This document shows positions 1 through 8,005 of a stretch of 48,207 nucleotides of DNA, piece by piece. The position numbers and the translations under genes are program-made. Below the pieces are notes generated by a model that saw nothing but the letters and a program-made list of their open reading frames with translations, made no database searches and was not told the origin of the DNA. How positions within the stretch are numbered: the stretch's first letter is position 1; every line of letters begins with the position of its first letter. Source of the stretch: Listeria floridensis FSL S10-1187 (GTDB lineage Bacteria; Bacillota; Bacilli; Lactobacillales; Listeriaceae); NCBI RefSeq assembly GCF_000525875.1, contig NZ_AODF01000030.1:1-48207 (forward strand), in the 5' to 3' direction.

Positions 1-92
1 AAAACACTGATCGACGCCATTCAAAAATCGGGATGCTCGTCTTGCCAAGAAGGAAGTCAGTGCCTACATCACGACGTACAAAACAAGATTAA
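1..92 (+). other. possible 3' end of an upstream gene (unassigned)
   Basis: The first ~90 bases could be the tail of a gene that starts outside the window. Frame 1 reads without a stop straight into the following transporter and gives a peptide with a cysteine cluster (GCSSC, then QC five residues on). Frame 3 is also open and stops at 90-92. The cysteine-rich frame looks more protein-like, but no stop separates it from the next gene, so either the stop has been lost to an indel or the reading is accidental. I do not recognise the product. Confidence 0.25.
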
Positions 93-111
93 AGATAGAG
101 GAGTCATACAA

Positions 112-1330
112 TTGAAAGACCAAACAAATTTACGAACACCTGAGTTTGAGGGAGCCAGGGAAAAACAGTTTTTTCTCATTTTCGGGATCATTCTTGTCGC
201 AATTAATTTGCGTATGCCAATTACATCCGTCAGTCCGCTGCTTGAGCTGATTCGGCTGGACTTGCCGATGTCAAACACACTCGCCGGATTTCTAACCACA
301 TTGCCTCTTATTGCCTTCGCTATTATTTCACCGTTCGTCTCCAAACTGAGCCGCCGAATCGGTACTGAGAAACTCGTTTTTTATACATTGATTTTTCTTG
401 CTGCCGGAAGCTTCGTCCGCCCACTTGGAAACCTCGCTCTACTCCTTGCCGGAACTCTTTTAATCGGGATTGGCATTGCAGTTGGAAATGTTATCTTGCC
501 AAGTATCATCAAAAAAGAATTCCCATTCCGCCTTGGCCTTTTAACCGGTATTTATTCTATTTCAATGAATCTTTTTGCCGCAATCGCATCTGGACTTAGC
601 TTCCCGCTTGCAAATGCAGGACTAGGCTGGCATGGAACGCTTTATCTCTTTGCCGGATTTACAATTTTAGCCTTACTACTATGGCTACCTCAGCTTTTGA
701 AAAAACAAGAGACTCCCGTGAAAGAATCTGTGAAACCTCTTCACGCCGAGAGAAACGTTTGGAAATCGAAAATGGCCTGGCAAATTGCTGCTGTAATGGG
801 CATTCAATCTGCCGTATTTTATATTTCTGTTGCATGGCTTCCAGTCATTATCCAAGATCGAGCTTTTCTGCCGGAGATGGCGGTTTGATGCTTTCTTTGA
901 TGCAGTTTGCCATCATGCCAATCACATTCATTATCCCGATTATCGCTGGAAAAATGCGTGATCAGCGTTTACTTACAACCCTCTCAAGTTTATTTCTCAT
1001 TGGCGGTGTAATTGGATTAATGCTACCAGTTCATCATTTATTCTTTATTGCTGTATCTGCCATTTTACTAGGTCTCGGCGGCGGAATGGCTTTTAGTCTC
1101 GTAATGATGTTTTTCAGTTTGCGAACCAGTACGCCAGAAGAGGCTGCAGATATGTCAGGGATGGCTCAATCGATTGGATACCTGTTAGCCGCGTCAGGCC
1201 CCGTTTTATTTGGATCATGCATGATATGTTCGGCAATTTTAAGATTCCGCTTATCATTTTGCTGATCGCTTGTTGCTTGATGCTTTTCGCTGGGCTCGGA
1301 GCAGCAAAAAACAAGAAGATTTTTGAATAA
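112..1330 (+). CDS. MFS transporter, CynX/NimT-like, with two frame breaks
   Basis: A hydrophobic protein of about 405 residues once repaired, the usual length for a 12-helix major facilitator. The start NLRMPITSVSPLL, the helix-rich layout and the final GP-x-LFG loop before the last helices resemble the CynX/NimT branch (small anion or 2-nitroimidazole efflux); the substrate is not predictable. The TTG start at 112 follows a good AGAGGAG site. The frame shifts near 866, where restoring one G gives the loop FSAGDGGLML, and again near 1213, where one extra base restores LFGFMHDMFG and the C-terminus to the TAA at 1328. Neither break lies in a long homopolymer, so this is the best candidate in the window for a genuine pseudogene, although sequencing error remains possible. 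Confidence 0.75.
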
Positions 1331-1368
1331 AAAAGCCGTACCAAGTTTTCACTTGGTACAGCTTTTTT
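1331..1368. terminator. bidirectional rho-independent terminator
   Basis: A hairpin with arms GTACCAAGT and ACTTGGTAC, extended by AAAAGC/GCTTTT, is flanked by A- and T-runs. It can end both the MFS transcript from the left and the DUF3006 transcript from the right. Confidence 0.85.
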
Positions 1369-1597
1369 ATTCACCATTTTGTTCGCGCAGCCGCTTTAAT
1401 TTGTCAGCGATACGTTCCTTGCGTTCCTCGCCTCGTTCGGCATCTTTTTTTACCTCAAGCGATAAAAGAACAGCATCCCCTTCAGCCAAATCGTCAGCAA
1501 GCAGTTCCACTGGGAATTCAAGTGTGCGTTCATCTGTTTCGGTTATGAAAACAGCAATTCCGTCTTCGATCCGATCAATCGTTGCTTTTATTTCCAT
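1367..1597 (-). CDS. DUF3006 domain protein
   Basis: A 76-residue acidic protein with the DUF3006 pattern: a short beta-rich N-terminus (MEIKATIDRIEDGIAVF), then PVELL and a charged lysine/glutamate-rich helix at the end. It has no signal peptide or membrane segment. The ATG follows AGGTGG by four bases. It begins only 8 bases beyond the stop of the ComEC-like lipoprotein, so the two are almost certainly cotranscribed. DUF3006 genes commonly sit next to secreted ComEC-like metallo-hydrolases; no biochemical role is established to my knowledge. Confidence 0.8.
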   Translation of the reverse strand: MEIKATIDRIEDGIAVFITETDERTLEFPVELLADDLAEGDAVLLSLEVKKDAERGEERKERIADKLKRLREQNGE

Positions 1598-1605
1598 TTT
1601 TCCAC

Positions 1606-2751
1606 CTACTTCGTCACAGCGAGACCTTGCTCTTTGATTTGTCGAACGATTCCTTTTCCAATCCCATCGATTCGCTTTAAATCATCAATTGATGAATACG
1701 GACGGTTTGCAATGATTTTCTCAGCAAGCTCCGGTCCGATTAAAGGAAGAAATTGCAAATCTTGAGCGCTCGCAGTATTTAAATTAATCGATGTCGGCAT
1801 TTCTTCATTTTTAGCTTCTTCTGTAGTTGATTTTTGTTTCGTTTCGCGACTCATTCGGTAGCTGCTGCCAGACTTCGGTTCACCTTCTTTTTCTGTCGCA
1901 ACATGAAGTTTTGTGCCGTCAGTCGTAATCTCAACTGTACCATTTACATCCGTTCCATAAGTATCAATATTGCGTTCTTTCAGCCAAGCGAGCACCTCAA
2001 CATGCGGGTGTCCATAACTATTCCCTTTTTCAGCGGAATAAACCGCCACTTGCGGCTTTACCTTATCCAGAAATGCCGGCTGATTCGATGTTGAAGAACC
2101 GTGATGTCCCAAATCTAAAATATCAGCATCGAGTGCCAAACCGCTGTCGATCATTTCTTTCTCGCGTCCTTTTTCAGCATCGCCCGTGAATACTGCCGCA
2201 ATATCTTTATACGTCAGCCGTACTGCAATCGAATCATTATTTGCATCATTGCTTAACTTATCAGGACTTAAAACCGTTAAATGAAATGGACCGAATTGAG
2301 CTTTGTCTCCTCGTCTCGGTTCTTTATACTTTGCCTTTGAAGCAAGTGCTGCATCAATGACTTTTTCATACGTTGAACTATTAAATTCAAGACCATCCAT
2401 CCAAATTTCTTTTGGTTTGAAATTTTGAATGACTTTATCTGCATTCCCAATGTGATCGGCATGCGGATGAGTTAAAAGCAGCAAATCAATTTGTTTTACC
2501 CCTTTTTCCCGCAGTAAATCGAGAATCCGGAAATCATCTTGCCGCCCCGTATCAATCAAAATCGTCGTCCCGTCGTCCGCTTGAATCAGCGTACTGTCTC
2601 CCTGACCAATATCAAAAAAAGTAAAACTTGCTCCCTTTAGAGCATCACTTGACAGCTCTTTTTGAGTAGAGTCGGATGAACCGGCGATATTACCGCAACT
2701 CGCTAGAACTGCAAGCGCTCCAAGCATTATTACTACTAACCATTTTTTCAC
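1606..2751 (-). CDS. ComEC-like metallo-beta-lactamase lipoprotein with C-terminal helix-hairpin-helix
   Basis: A 381-residue predicted lipoprotein: an N-terminal hydrophobic segment ends in the lipobox LASC with Cys19. Residues ~42-280 form a metallo-beta-lactamase fold like the C-terminal domain of ComEC, with the metal-binding motif HPHADH at 95-100, a GDAEKG block and DLGHHGS downstream. After a charged linker, residues ~322-381 carry a ComEA-like helix-hairpin-helix (INLNTASAQDLQFLPLIGP). One exported protein thus pairs a nuclease-like hydrolase with a DNA-binding module. The GTG start at 2751 was chosen because GAGGAGGGC lies 7 bases upstream; the TTG further upstream is inside that site. 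The ComEC pore domain is absent, so this is not the uptake channel. It probably acts on nucleic acid or phosphoesters outside the membrane (inference). Confidence 0.85.
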   Translation of the reverse strand: MKKWLVVIMLGALAVLASCGNIAGSSDSTQKELSSDALKGASFTFFDIGQGDSTLIQADDGTTILIDTGRQDDFRILDLLREKGVKQIDLLLLTHPHADHIGNADKVIQNFKPKEIWMDGLEFNSSTYEKVIDAALASKAKYKEPRRGDKAQFGPFHLTVLSPDKLSNDANNDSIAVRLTYKDIAAVFTGDAEKGREKEMIDSGLALDADILDLGHHGSSTSNQPAFLDKVKPQVAVYSAEKGNSYGHPHVEVLAWLKERNIDTYGTDVNGTVEITTDGTKLHVATEKEGEPKSGSSYRMSRETKQKSTTEEAKNEEMPTSINLNTASAQDLQFLPLIGPELAEKIIANRPYSSIDDLKRIDGIGKGIVRQIKEQGLAVTK

Positions 2752-2821
2752 TATGTATGCCCTCCTCAACTAGCTAAGTATATCAGAACGAACGTTCCCA
2801 GTAAAGATACTATGGACATAA

Positions 2822-2856
2822 AAAAAAGCGCGAACCGGAAAGGCTCGCTCTTTTTC
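2822..2856 (-). terminator. terminator of the HesB-like gene
   Basis: On the minus strand GCGAGCC-TTTCC-GGTTCGC (one wobble pair) is followed by a run of eight T. It lies directly after the HesB-like stop and separates it from the ComEC-like operon. Confidence 0.75.
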
Positions 2857-2859
2857 CAT

Positions 2860-3162
2860 TTATTTTACCGTTTCGTAAAACGCAAACTCGACTTCTTCCG
2901 TTTTTGGATCGTAGTCAATTTTCCAGTCGTGATCTTTGAAATACCAAATATCATGTTCTTCGATGAAAAACAAGATGCCGTCTTCTTGATCTGTTACCGC
3001 CGCTTCTGTTGGACTTTCAGCAGCTACACCAATGGAAAACCCAGGATGCAAGGAACTGTTGGAGCCGCCGTATTTCGCGAATAACCGAATGCCATTGCCG
3101 TTTGATACATCAAACTCGTCTTTAAACCAATCACGTGCTTGTTCCGTCACTTTGATTTCCAT
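2860..3162 (-). CDS. HesB/YneR-family protein
   Basis: A 100-residue protein related to B. subtilis YneR, a HesB/IscA-like fold without the three conserved cysteines of true A-type Fe-S carriers; none of them is visible here. It opens with MEIKVTEQARDWFKDEF, continues with GIRLFAKYGGSNS and ends with a strand-rich segment. The start at 3162 follows GAGGAG at good spacing; a longer in-frame extension upstream lacks a ribosome site. It is divergent in order but close to dps, as in the L. monocytogenes lmo0944-lmo0943 arrangement I recall. Function unknown; a role in Fe-S or redox maintenance is only suggested by the fold. Confidence 0.8.
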   Translation of the reverse strand: MEIKVTEQARDWFKDEFDVSNGNGIRLFAKYGGSNSSLHPGFSIGVAAESPTEAAVTDQEDGILFFIEEHDIWYFKDHDWKIDYDPKTEEVEFAFYETVK

Positions 3163-3289
3163 TTTCTCACTCCTCTTTCCATCTGAATTACAGTTAAGAT
3201 TAGCAGATTTTAACGCAAAAAGCACATCATCTGCTTCTTTTATGTTGATTAATTTTACCACGAAGCGAGAACTTTTAAACCTTTGGCAT

Positions 3290-3326
3290 AAAAAAGAGCC
3301 TGACGCAACTTCTTGCCGCCAGACTC
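3290..3326 (-). terminator. terminator of dps
   Basis: On the minus strand GAGTCTGGCG pairs with CGTCAGGCTC (two G-U pairs) around an 11-base loop, followed by TTTTTT. It lies just past the dps stop. Confidence 0.75.
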
Positions 3327-3348
3327 TTCCTTACAAACTTATATCCTT

Positions 3349-3822
3349 CTATTTTTCAAGCGGTGCTTTTCCGAGGAAAGCTTTAAACATCCAGATATGT
3401 TTATCAATGCTTGTCTTGAAACCGATCAGCATATCATTGGATACATCGTCGCCTTCTTTTTCTGTAAGCTCAATTCCTTGTTTATATTCGTCACGCAAGA
3501 GCTCAAGCGTTGCAACCAAATCTTCAATCAATTCTTCCATTGTTTTAGGTTTTGCATAAGGTGTTTCTTCTACACTCGCATTTGCAAGAAATTCTTTTAA
3601 TGTACTAAATGGGCTGCCGCCGATTGCAAGTAGACGTTCTGCCATTTCATCCATTTGTTCGCCGAATTCGCTGTAAAGCTCATCCATTTTTTCATGCATG
3701 GTGAAGAAGTTACGTCCGCGCATATACCAATGGATTTGATGGATTTTCACCGTAAAGACATTTAGATTAGCTACTTGATGGTTCAAGAATTCTTTTGTGT
3801 CAACTGAATTAATGGTTTTCAT
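3349..3822 (-). CDS. dps: Dps family ferritin-like DNA protection protein (Fri)
   Basis: A 157-residue Dps protein, full length for the family. It forms a dodecameric shell that oxidises Fe(II) with H2O2 and stores it. The intersubunit ferroxidase residues are visible: His in KIHQIHWYMRG, then HEKMDELYSEFGEQMDEMAERL with the acidic pair. The Listeria homologue is called Fri or Flp (lmo0943, recalled). It stands alone between its own promoter and terminator. A PerR-like box overlapping a strong sigma-A promoter (3860-3896) indicates peroxide or iron control. The start ATG follows AAAGGAGCT on the minus strand. Confidence 0.95.
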   Translation of the reverse strand: MKTINSVDTKEFLNHQVANLNVFTVKIHQIHWYMRGRNFFTMHEKMDELYSEFGEQMDEMAERLLAIGGSPFSTLKEFLANASVEETPYAKPKTMEELIEDLVATLELLRDEYKQGIELTEKEGDDVSNDMLIGFKTSIDKHIWMFKAFLGKAPLEK

Positions 3823-3859
3823 TTGTTTTTAGCTCCTTTAAATTAAAATAATTATTAAT

Positions 3860-3896
3860 TAATAATGATTATAATATAGAAAAACACAGATGTCCA
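3860..3896 (-). promoter_or_regulatory. dps promoter with overlapping PerR-type box
   Basis: Minus strand: -35 TGGACA (3891-3896), 17-base spacer, -10 TATAAT (3868-3873). Overlapping the -10 is TTATAATCATTATTA (3860-3874), 14 of 15 matches to the PerR consensus TTATAATNATTATAA. Fur sites are similar in sequence, so either regulator or both could bind. Confidence 0.8.
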
Positions 3897-4007
3897 TCTT
3901 GTTGCTCACTCTTTCATAATACCACAATTCAGACTTGCTAAACGTCAATTGGGATTGCAACTTGAGCCGAAGTTCGGCATAATGAAGTGTGGAGGTGAGT
4001 ACGCACA

Positions 4008-4730
4008 ATGTGGCCTAACAAATTGATCCCCGGAGCTCATCTTGATGCGATTCGGGTTTTTGAAAAAGAGCATCATGTTGCGCTTCCCGCTCGTTACAAG
4101 GAATGGATTAGCCGGCAAGATGGCGGTTTGCTGAAGAAGAACCGACTAAAAACGACAGAGCCGACTTCATATGATCTTGATGGGATTGAGATTTACCGCT
4201 TGCTCGGCCTTAATGAACTCATTACGGAAAAGCCCGCCAGCAATCAAAATCCTTTGTCCGGCAAGAAAATTTATTTTTCGCAAGATGAAACCCGCTATCT
4301 TGGATTTGATTATAAAAGAACAGAACCGGAAATTATTTATGTAGACTTTGAAACTTTGCAAGTTCTATCTGTTGCACCGAATTTTGATGCTTTTTTGGAT
4401 GCACTTTATTTTGAACCGTTTCCAATCGAAAACGCGGAACGTTTCAGTCATGATAAATTAGAGCAGATTTCGGCGGGACTTACAGCTTCTGAATGCGAAG
4501 AGCTACTCTTGACAATAGAAGATGAGGCGGATAAAGATTGGTATTTTAGCCAGCTTAATTTGTTAGCTGATCGCGGCGCCGCGGAGGCGGCCGCTCGTTT
4601 ATTCGAAAACCAAATCCTTTATTTCAAACGAAAATTGCCTGCTCGGCTGGTTACAGAAATGTTTGAAAGCCTTAAAGCCAAGTCGGTTTCACTTGATGGT
4701 TTGAAAAAGGAATGGAACAGTACGGACTGA
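4008..4730 (+). CDS. SMI1/KNR4-family protein
   Basis: A 240-residue soluble protein. The first ~130 residues match the SMI1/KNR4 (SUKH) pattern: an N-terminal helix, then LPARYKEWISRQDGG, then LGLNEL, and FDYKRTEPEIIYVD before the domain end. The remainder (~135-240) is helical and unassigned. The start follows GGAGGTGAG. SUKH proteins include immunity proteins to contact-dependent toxins but also housekeeping members. No toxin, LXG or WXG100 gene is visible nearby, so an immunity role is unsupported here. It is followed after 17 bases by the LMW phosphatase, which suggests cotranscription. Confidence 0.75.
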   Translation: MWPNKLIPGAHLDAIRVFEKEHHVALPARYKEWISRQDGGLLKKNRLKTTEPTSYDLDGIEIYRLLGLNELITEKPASNQNPLSGKKIYFSQDETRYLGFDYKRTEPEIIYVDFETLQVLSVAPNFDAFLDALYFEPFPIENAERFSHDKLEQISAGLTASECEELLLTIEDEADKDWYFSQLNLLADRGAAEAAARLFENQILYFKRKLPARLVTEMFESLKAKSVSLDGLKKEWNSTD

Positions 4731-4747
4731 AATAAGGAGGAATTGGA

Positions 4748-5218
4748 ATGGTAAAAGTAGTTTTTGTATGTTTAGGCAATATTTGCCGCTCACCGATGGC
4801 GGAAGGTTTTTTCAAGAAGCTCGTGACGGATGAAGGACTTGCTACTTCATTTGAAATCGACTCGGCGGCAACAGGTTCGTGGAATCTAGGCAAACCGCCG
4901 CACCGAGGTACGCAACAGATTTTAAAAAAACACGGGATTGATTACAGTGAAATGCGAGCGCGCAAAATTAGCAAAGAAGATTTTCTTTCAGCAGATTATA
5001 TCATCGGGATGGACGACGCCAACATTACAGATATTGAAGCACTGCGTGACCCAGAATCACAGGCAGAGATTCGGAAGCTGATGGATTACGTATCGAACCC
5101 GGAAAAGCCAAATATTCCCGATCCTTATTATACGGGAGATTTTTTGGAGACGGAGCGCCTTATTTCTGCAGGCGTAAAAGGTTTGCTTGATACAATTCGT
5201 GCCGCTCATAAGCTCTGA
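4748..5218 (+). CDS. low molecular weight protein tyrosine phosphatase
   Basis: A 156-residue cytosolic LMW-PTP, normal length. The P-loop is CLGNICRS with Cys8 as nucleophile and Arg14, at the very N-terminus as in this family. The general acid is the aspartate of the DPYYTGD motif near residue 121. It hydrolyses phosphotyrosine or, in the YwlE branch, phosphoarginine; the sequence resembles YfkJ more than YwlE but I cannot decide firmly. The ATG follows AGGAGG at good spacing. Recalled L. monocytogenes counterpart: lmo0938. Confidence 0.93.
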   Translation: MVKVVFVCLGNICRSPMAEGFFKKLVTDEGLATSFEIDSAATGSWNLGKPPHRGTQQILKKHGIDYSEMRARKISKEDFLSADYIIGMDDANITDIEALRDPESQAEIRKLMDYVSNPEKPNIPDPYYTGDFLETERLISAGVKGLLDTIRAAHKL

Positions 5219-5219
5219 T

Positions 5220-5244
5220 GTTTCAAAACCTTACTTTACGGTAA
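5220..5244 (+). promoter_or_regulatory. candidate sigma-B promoter
   Basis: GTTT (5220-5223), 15 bases, then CGGTAA (5239-5244) resembles the sigma-B consensus GTTT-N13-15-GGGWAW with one mismatch in the -10. It lies 38 bases upstream of the small membrane protein and overlaps nothing else. Confidence 0.45.
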
Positions 5245-5281
5245 TAATAAACAGGACAATCAAAAAAAGTGAGGTTTTACC

Positions 5282-5446
5282 ATGATTGGAATTATTTGGG
5301 GAATTATTGTGATTTTATTTGTATTCTGGTTGCTTGGCATTATTTTCCACATTGCAGGCGGTTTGATTAATATTTTATTAGTCATTGTGCTTGTCTTGAT
5401 TATCTGGAATTTAATTGCGTCCATCCGGAATAAGCGAAACAATTGA
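5282..5446 (+). CDS. lmo0937-family small membrane protein (DUF5670)
   Basis: A 54-residue protein beginning MIGIIWGIIVILFVFWLLG and ending IASIRNKRNN. It is almost entirely two hydrophobic helices with a short glycine-rich turn (HIAGGLIN) and a basic cytoplasmic tail. This pattern matches the family named after Listeria lmo0937. The GTGAGG ribosome site lies 9 bases before the ATG. The gene is monocistronic: a candidate sigma-B promoter precedes it and a strong hairpin follows. Function unknown; members are common in general-stress regulons. Confidence 0.85.
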   Translation: MIGIIWGIIVILFVFWLLGIIFHIAGGLINILLVIVLVLIIWNLIASIRNKRNN

Positions 5447-5456
5447 TTCACATGAA

Positions 5457-5492
5457 AAAAAGAGGCGTGTCCTGCGGGCACGCCTCTTTTTT
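5457..5492. terminator. bidirectional terminator
   Basis: Arms AAAGAGGCGTG and CACGCCTCTTT form a strong hairpin flanked by A- and T-runs. It serves the small membrane protein from the left and the nitroreductase operon from the right. Confidence 0.9.
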
Positions 5493-6232
5493 TATTTTAA
5501 TCCAAGTTTTTTACTCTCGATAAAGTCTTTCATATCGAGCCGTGTTGCATGTTCCATTCCTTTTGCTATTTGCTCGGTCCATGTTTCGCTACGTACTCCG
5601 CCAGTGCGGTCTGTATAATACTTGCTGATCGTTTCATCGTAGGCTTGGTAAAGCCCTTCTTCTTTTTGCTGATAGCGATTTTCATGGTAAACAAGTTCGT
5701 ATGGCATGCGCGGTTTTGGCGCGGAATTTTGTTCGGGATAGCCGATGGTTAAGCCGAAAAGTGGCATTGCATGGTCAGGAATTTCAAGTAGGTCGGATAC
5801 TTGTTTGATGTTGTTGCGGATTCCGCCGATGTAGCAGATCCCAAGTCCTAGTGACTCAGCTGCGATGGCCATGTTTTGAGCCGCAAGGGCTGCATCAATG
5901 ACGGCTACAAGCCATTTTTCTGTTGTATCCAGTGAAGCTGGATTAGCGCCCTTTGATTCGGCGATCGATTTGTTACGGTTGAGATCGGCTGTGAAAACAA
6001 AGAATTGGCCCGTTGTTTCTACGTAATCCATTCCTCCAGCGATTTGTGCCAACTCGCGCCGGATTTTTTTATCGCTCACGCCGATGATCGAATAGGCCTG
6101 TACAAAATTTGAAGTTGAAGCGGCCTGTGCACTTTCAACAAGCAGCCGAATTTCACTTTCCGTTAAAGCCTTATCTTTGAAAGCACGGACAGAATAGTGG
6201 CTTAAAAGCTGTTCAATGGTTTGGTTTATCAT
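5492..6232 (-). CDS. NADPH-dependent FMN nitroreductase, NfsA/FRP type
   Basis: A 246-residue flavoprotein of the NfsA/Frp nitroreductase group. Landmarks: LLSHYSVRAFKD with the SVR phosphate-binding start, AAQAASTSNFVQAYSII, then ESLGLGICYIGGIRNN for FMN contacts, and GLTIGYPEQNSAPKPRMPYELVYHENRY. The enzyme reduces quinones, nitroaromatics or flavins with NADPH. It is last in the queG-trmL-nitroreductase operon, 12 bases beyond the trmL stop. Recalled L. monocytogenes counterpart: lmo0936. Confidence 0.92.
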   Translation of the reverse strand: MINQTIEQLLSHYSVRAFKDKALTESEIRLLVESAQAASTSNFVQAYSIIGVSDKKIRRELAQIAGGMDYVETTGQFFVFTADLNRNKSIAESKGANPASLDTTEKWLVAVIDAALAAQNMAIAAESLGLGICYIGGIRNNIKQVSDLLEIPDHAMPLFGLTIGYPEQNSAPKPRMPYELVYHENRYQQKEEGLYQAYDETISKYYTDRTGGVRSETWTEQIAKGMEHATRLDMKDFIESKKLGLK

Positions 6233-6244
6233 TTTGTTTCCCCC

Positions 6245-6754
6245 TTAGTCTTCAAACACTTGGCGATCGTAGTGCGGCATTTGGTCAAGATCTTGGAACG
6301 CTTGCTGACGCAGTGCCTCATATACCAATATTGCCGCAGTATTCGACAGGTTAAGCGAGCGGATTTTATCTGTCATCGGAATTCGAAGTGCCGTTTCCTC
6401 GTGAGCACGCAGTAGTTCGTCTGGCAGACCAGTTGTTTCCTTTCCAAAGATGAAATAATGATTTTCATCAGAGTTGCTGTAATCCACATCGCTATAAAGA
6501 TGATGTCCGAATTTTGTAATCATATAATAATGCCCATCCGGGTTTTTTTCAAAAAATTCATCTATGGAATCATAGTAGGTTAAATTTACATGCTCCCAGT
6601 AATCAAGTCCGGCACGTTTCAGCATTTTATCGTCAGTACTGAATCCGAGCGGTCGAATTAAGTGGAGATGGGTATTTGTTCCAGCACAAGTTCGCGATAT
6701 GTTTCCGGTATTGGCTGGAATTTCTGGTTGATAAAGGACAACATGGTTTGGCAT
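6245..6754 (-). CDS. trmL: tRNA (cytidine(34)-2'-O)-methyltransferase
   Basis: A 169-residue SPOUT-class methyltransferase, the minimal TrmL length. It modifies the wobble ribose of tRNA-Leu using S-adenosylmethionine. Motifs: NHVVLYQPEIPANTGNISRTC at the start, HLIRPLGF, FGKETTGLP, and the knot region IPMTDKIRSLNLSNTAAILVYEALRQ. The start lies 10 bases after the queG stop, with an AAGGTG site overlapping the queG end. The pairing of two tRNA-wobble modification genes (queG and trmL) in one operon fits a shared translation role. Confidence 0.95.
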   Translation of the reverse strand: MPNHVVLYQPEIPANTGNISRTCAGTNTHLHLIRPLGFSTDDKMLKRAGLDYWEHVNLTYYDSIDEFFEKNPDGHYYMITKFGHHLYSDVDYSNSDENHYFIFGKETTGLPDELLRAHEETALRIPMTDKIRSLNLSNTAAILVYEALRQQAFQDLDQMPHYDRQVFED

Positions 6755-6763
6755 AGTTACTAT

Positions 6764-7900
6764 TCACCTTGTTTCTATAATATTTTTTGCATGGTCAAGC
6801 TCGGCAAGGACTTCCAAATCTGTTTCGGTTTGCAGCGCCTCGTTCAGGGCTTGTTCGGCGGCTTCGCCGCCTATCTTGGCAAGCGCCCACGCAGATGTGC
6901 CACGAATGACAGGTCGCGGGTCATTTGTTAAACAATCAATCAAAAGACTAACAGCCGTCTTATCTTTGTAGCGAGCAAGTACAATGATTGCATTACGCTG
7001 AATCGGCTTTTTGCCGCGCCATGATCCGGCCATGTCACCGAATTTTTCTTTAAAGTCACGATTCGAAATCGTAAGAAGCGGTTTAAGTTCTGGGCGGACA
7101 AGTTCTGGATCTGGTTCCATTTCAGGATGAAGATGGAAATCTTTGCCGCGGTTATACGGACATACGACCTGGCAAGTATCACAGCCATAAAGCCGGTTAT
7201 GTAAGACTTCGCGATACTCTTCTTCAAGAAAGCCCTTTGTTTGTGTTAAATAGCTTAGGCAGATTTTAGGGTTCATTTTCCCTTCACCTAAAAGCGAACC
7301 AGTTGGGCAAGCTTTGACACATTGATTGCAATCCCCACATAAGTCTCCTATCGGCTTGTCTGGCGGAAATGCTAAATTTGTAATCATTTCCCCAAGGTAA
7401 ACAAAGGAACCATAGTCTTCTGTGAGAAGCAAAGTATTTTTACCGCGCGCCCCGATTCCTGAACGTTCAGCTACCGCTACATCAGAAAGTTCGCCGGTAT
7501 CAACCATTGATTTCATTTTAGCATCTGGAACGCGCTCTGTAATAAATTTTTCAAGAAGGACTAATTTTTCCCGCAAAATTGTGTGATAATCTGTTCCCCA
7601 CGAAGCACGTGCGAAAACACCGCGCCGAGAACCTCTCTTGCTGACCGGAGGTTCTTTCAGCTTCGACGGATAGCTAAGCGCAATGGCGATGATTGAACGT
7701 GGTTCATGAAAAATTTGATCGGGATAGACTCGTTCATCAATGACGGGGTGCTCAAAACCGGTCAAAATGCCTTCTTTTTCAGCGATGAGCAGGCGCTCTT
7801 TCAAAAAAAGAAAAGGATCAGCTGTCGTAAAACCGATTTTTTGGATGCCAACTTGAGCCGCGTAATCAATGATTTCTTGTTTAAGCTCTTCTAAGTTCAT
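6764..7900 (-). CDS. queG: epoxyqueuosine reductase
   Basis: A 378-residue cobalamin and Fe-S enzyme that performs the last step of queuosine synthesis in tRNA. The two [4Fe-4S] cysteine sets are visible: CGDCNQCVKACPTGSL and CDTCQVVCPYN, with the isolated cysteine of ICLSYLTQ. The C-terminal ~60 residues form a HEAT-like repeat (AVSLLIDCL, VIRGTSAWALAKIG). The start at 7900 follows AGAAGGGAGA; the in-frame extension upstream runs into the tRNA gene and is not coding. First gene of the queG-trmL-nitroreductase operon. Confidence 0.95.
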   Translation of the reverse strand: MNLEELKQEIIDYAAQVGIQKIGFTTADPFLFLKERLLIAEKEGILTGFEHPVIDERVYPDQIFHEPRSIIAIALSYPSKLKEPPVSKRGSRRGVFARASWGTDYHTILREKLVLLEKFITERVPDAKMKSMVDTGELSDVAVAERSGIGARGKNTLLLTEDYGSFVYLGEMITNLAFPPDKPIGDLCGDCNQCVKACPTGSLLGEGKMNPKICLSYLTQTKGFLEEEYREVLHNRLYGCDTCQVVCPYNRGKDFHLHPEMEPDPELVRPELKPLLTISNRDFKEKFGDMAGSWRGKKPIQRNAIIVLARYKDKTAVSLLIDCLTNDPRPVIRGTSAWALAKIGGEAAEQALNEALQTETDLEVLAELDHAKNIIETR

Positions 7901-7949
7901 CTGAAATAGTCTCCCTTCTGCTCGGAAAAATCTCATGAAATAAAAATAA

Positions 7950-7988
7950 AACGCAATGCTTCGCTTAAAAAGGTCGAAACACTGCGTT
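7950..7988 (-). terminator. terminator after tRNA-Gly
   Basis: On the minus strand AACGCAGTG-TTTCG pairs with CGAAG-CATTGCGTT (one mismatch) and is followed by TTTATTTTT. It lies directly downstream of the tRNA on its strand. Confidence 0.75.
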
Positions 7989-8005
7989 AGTAACAGTTTT
8001 ATAAA

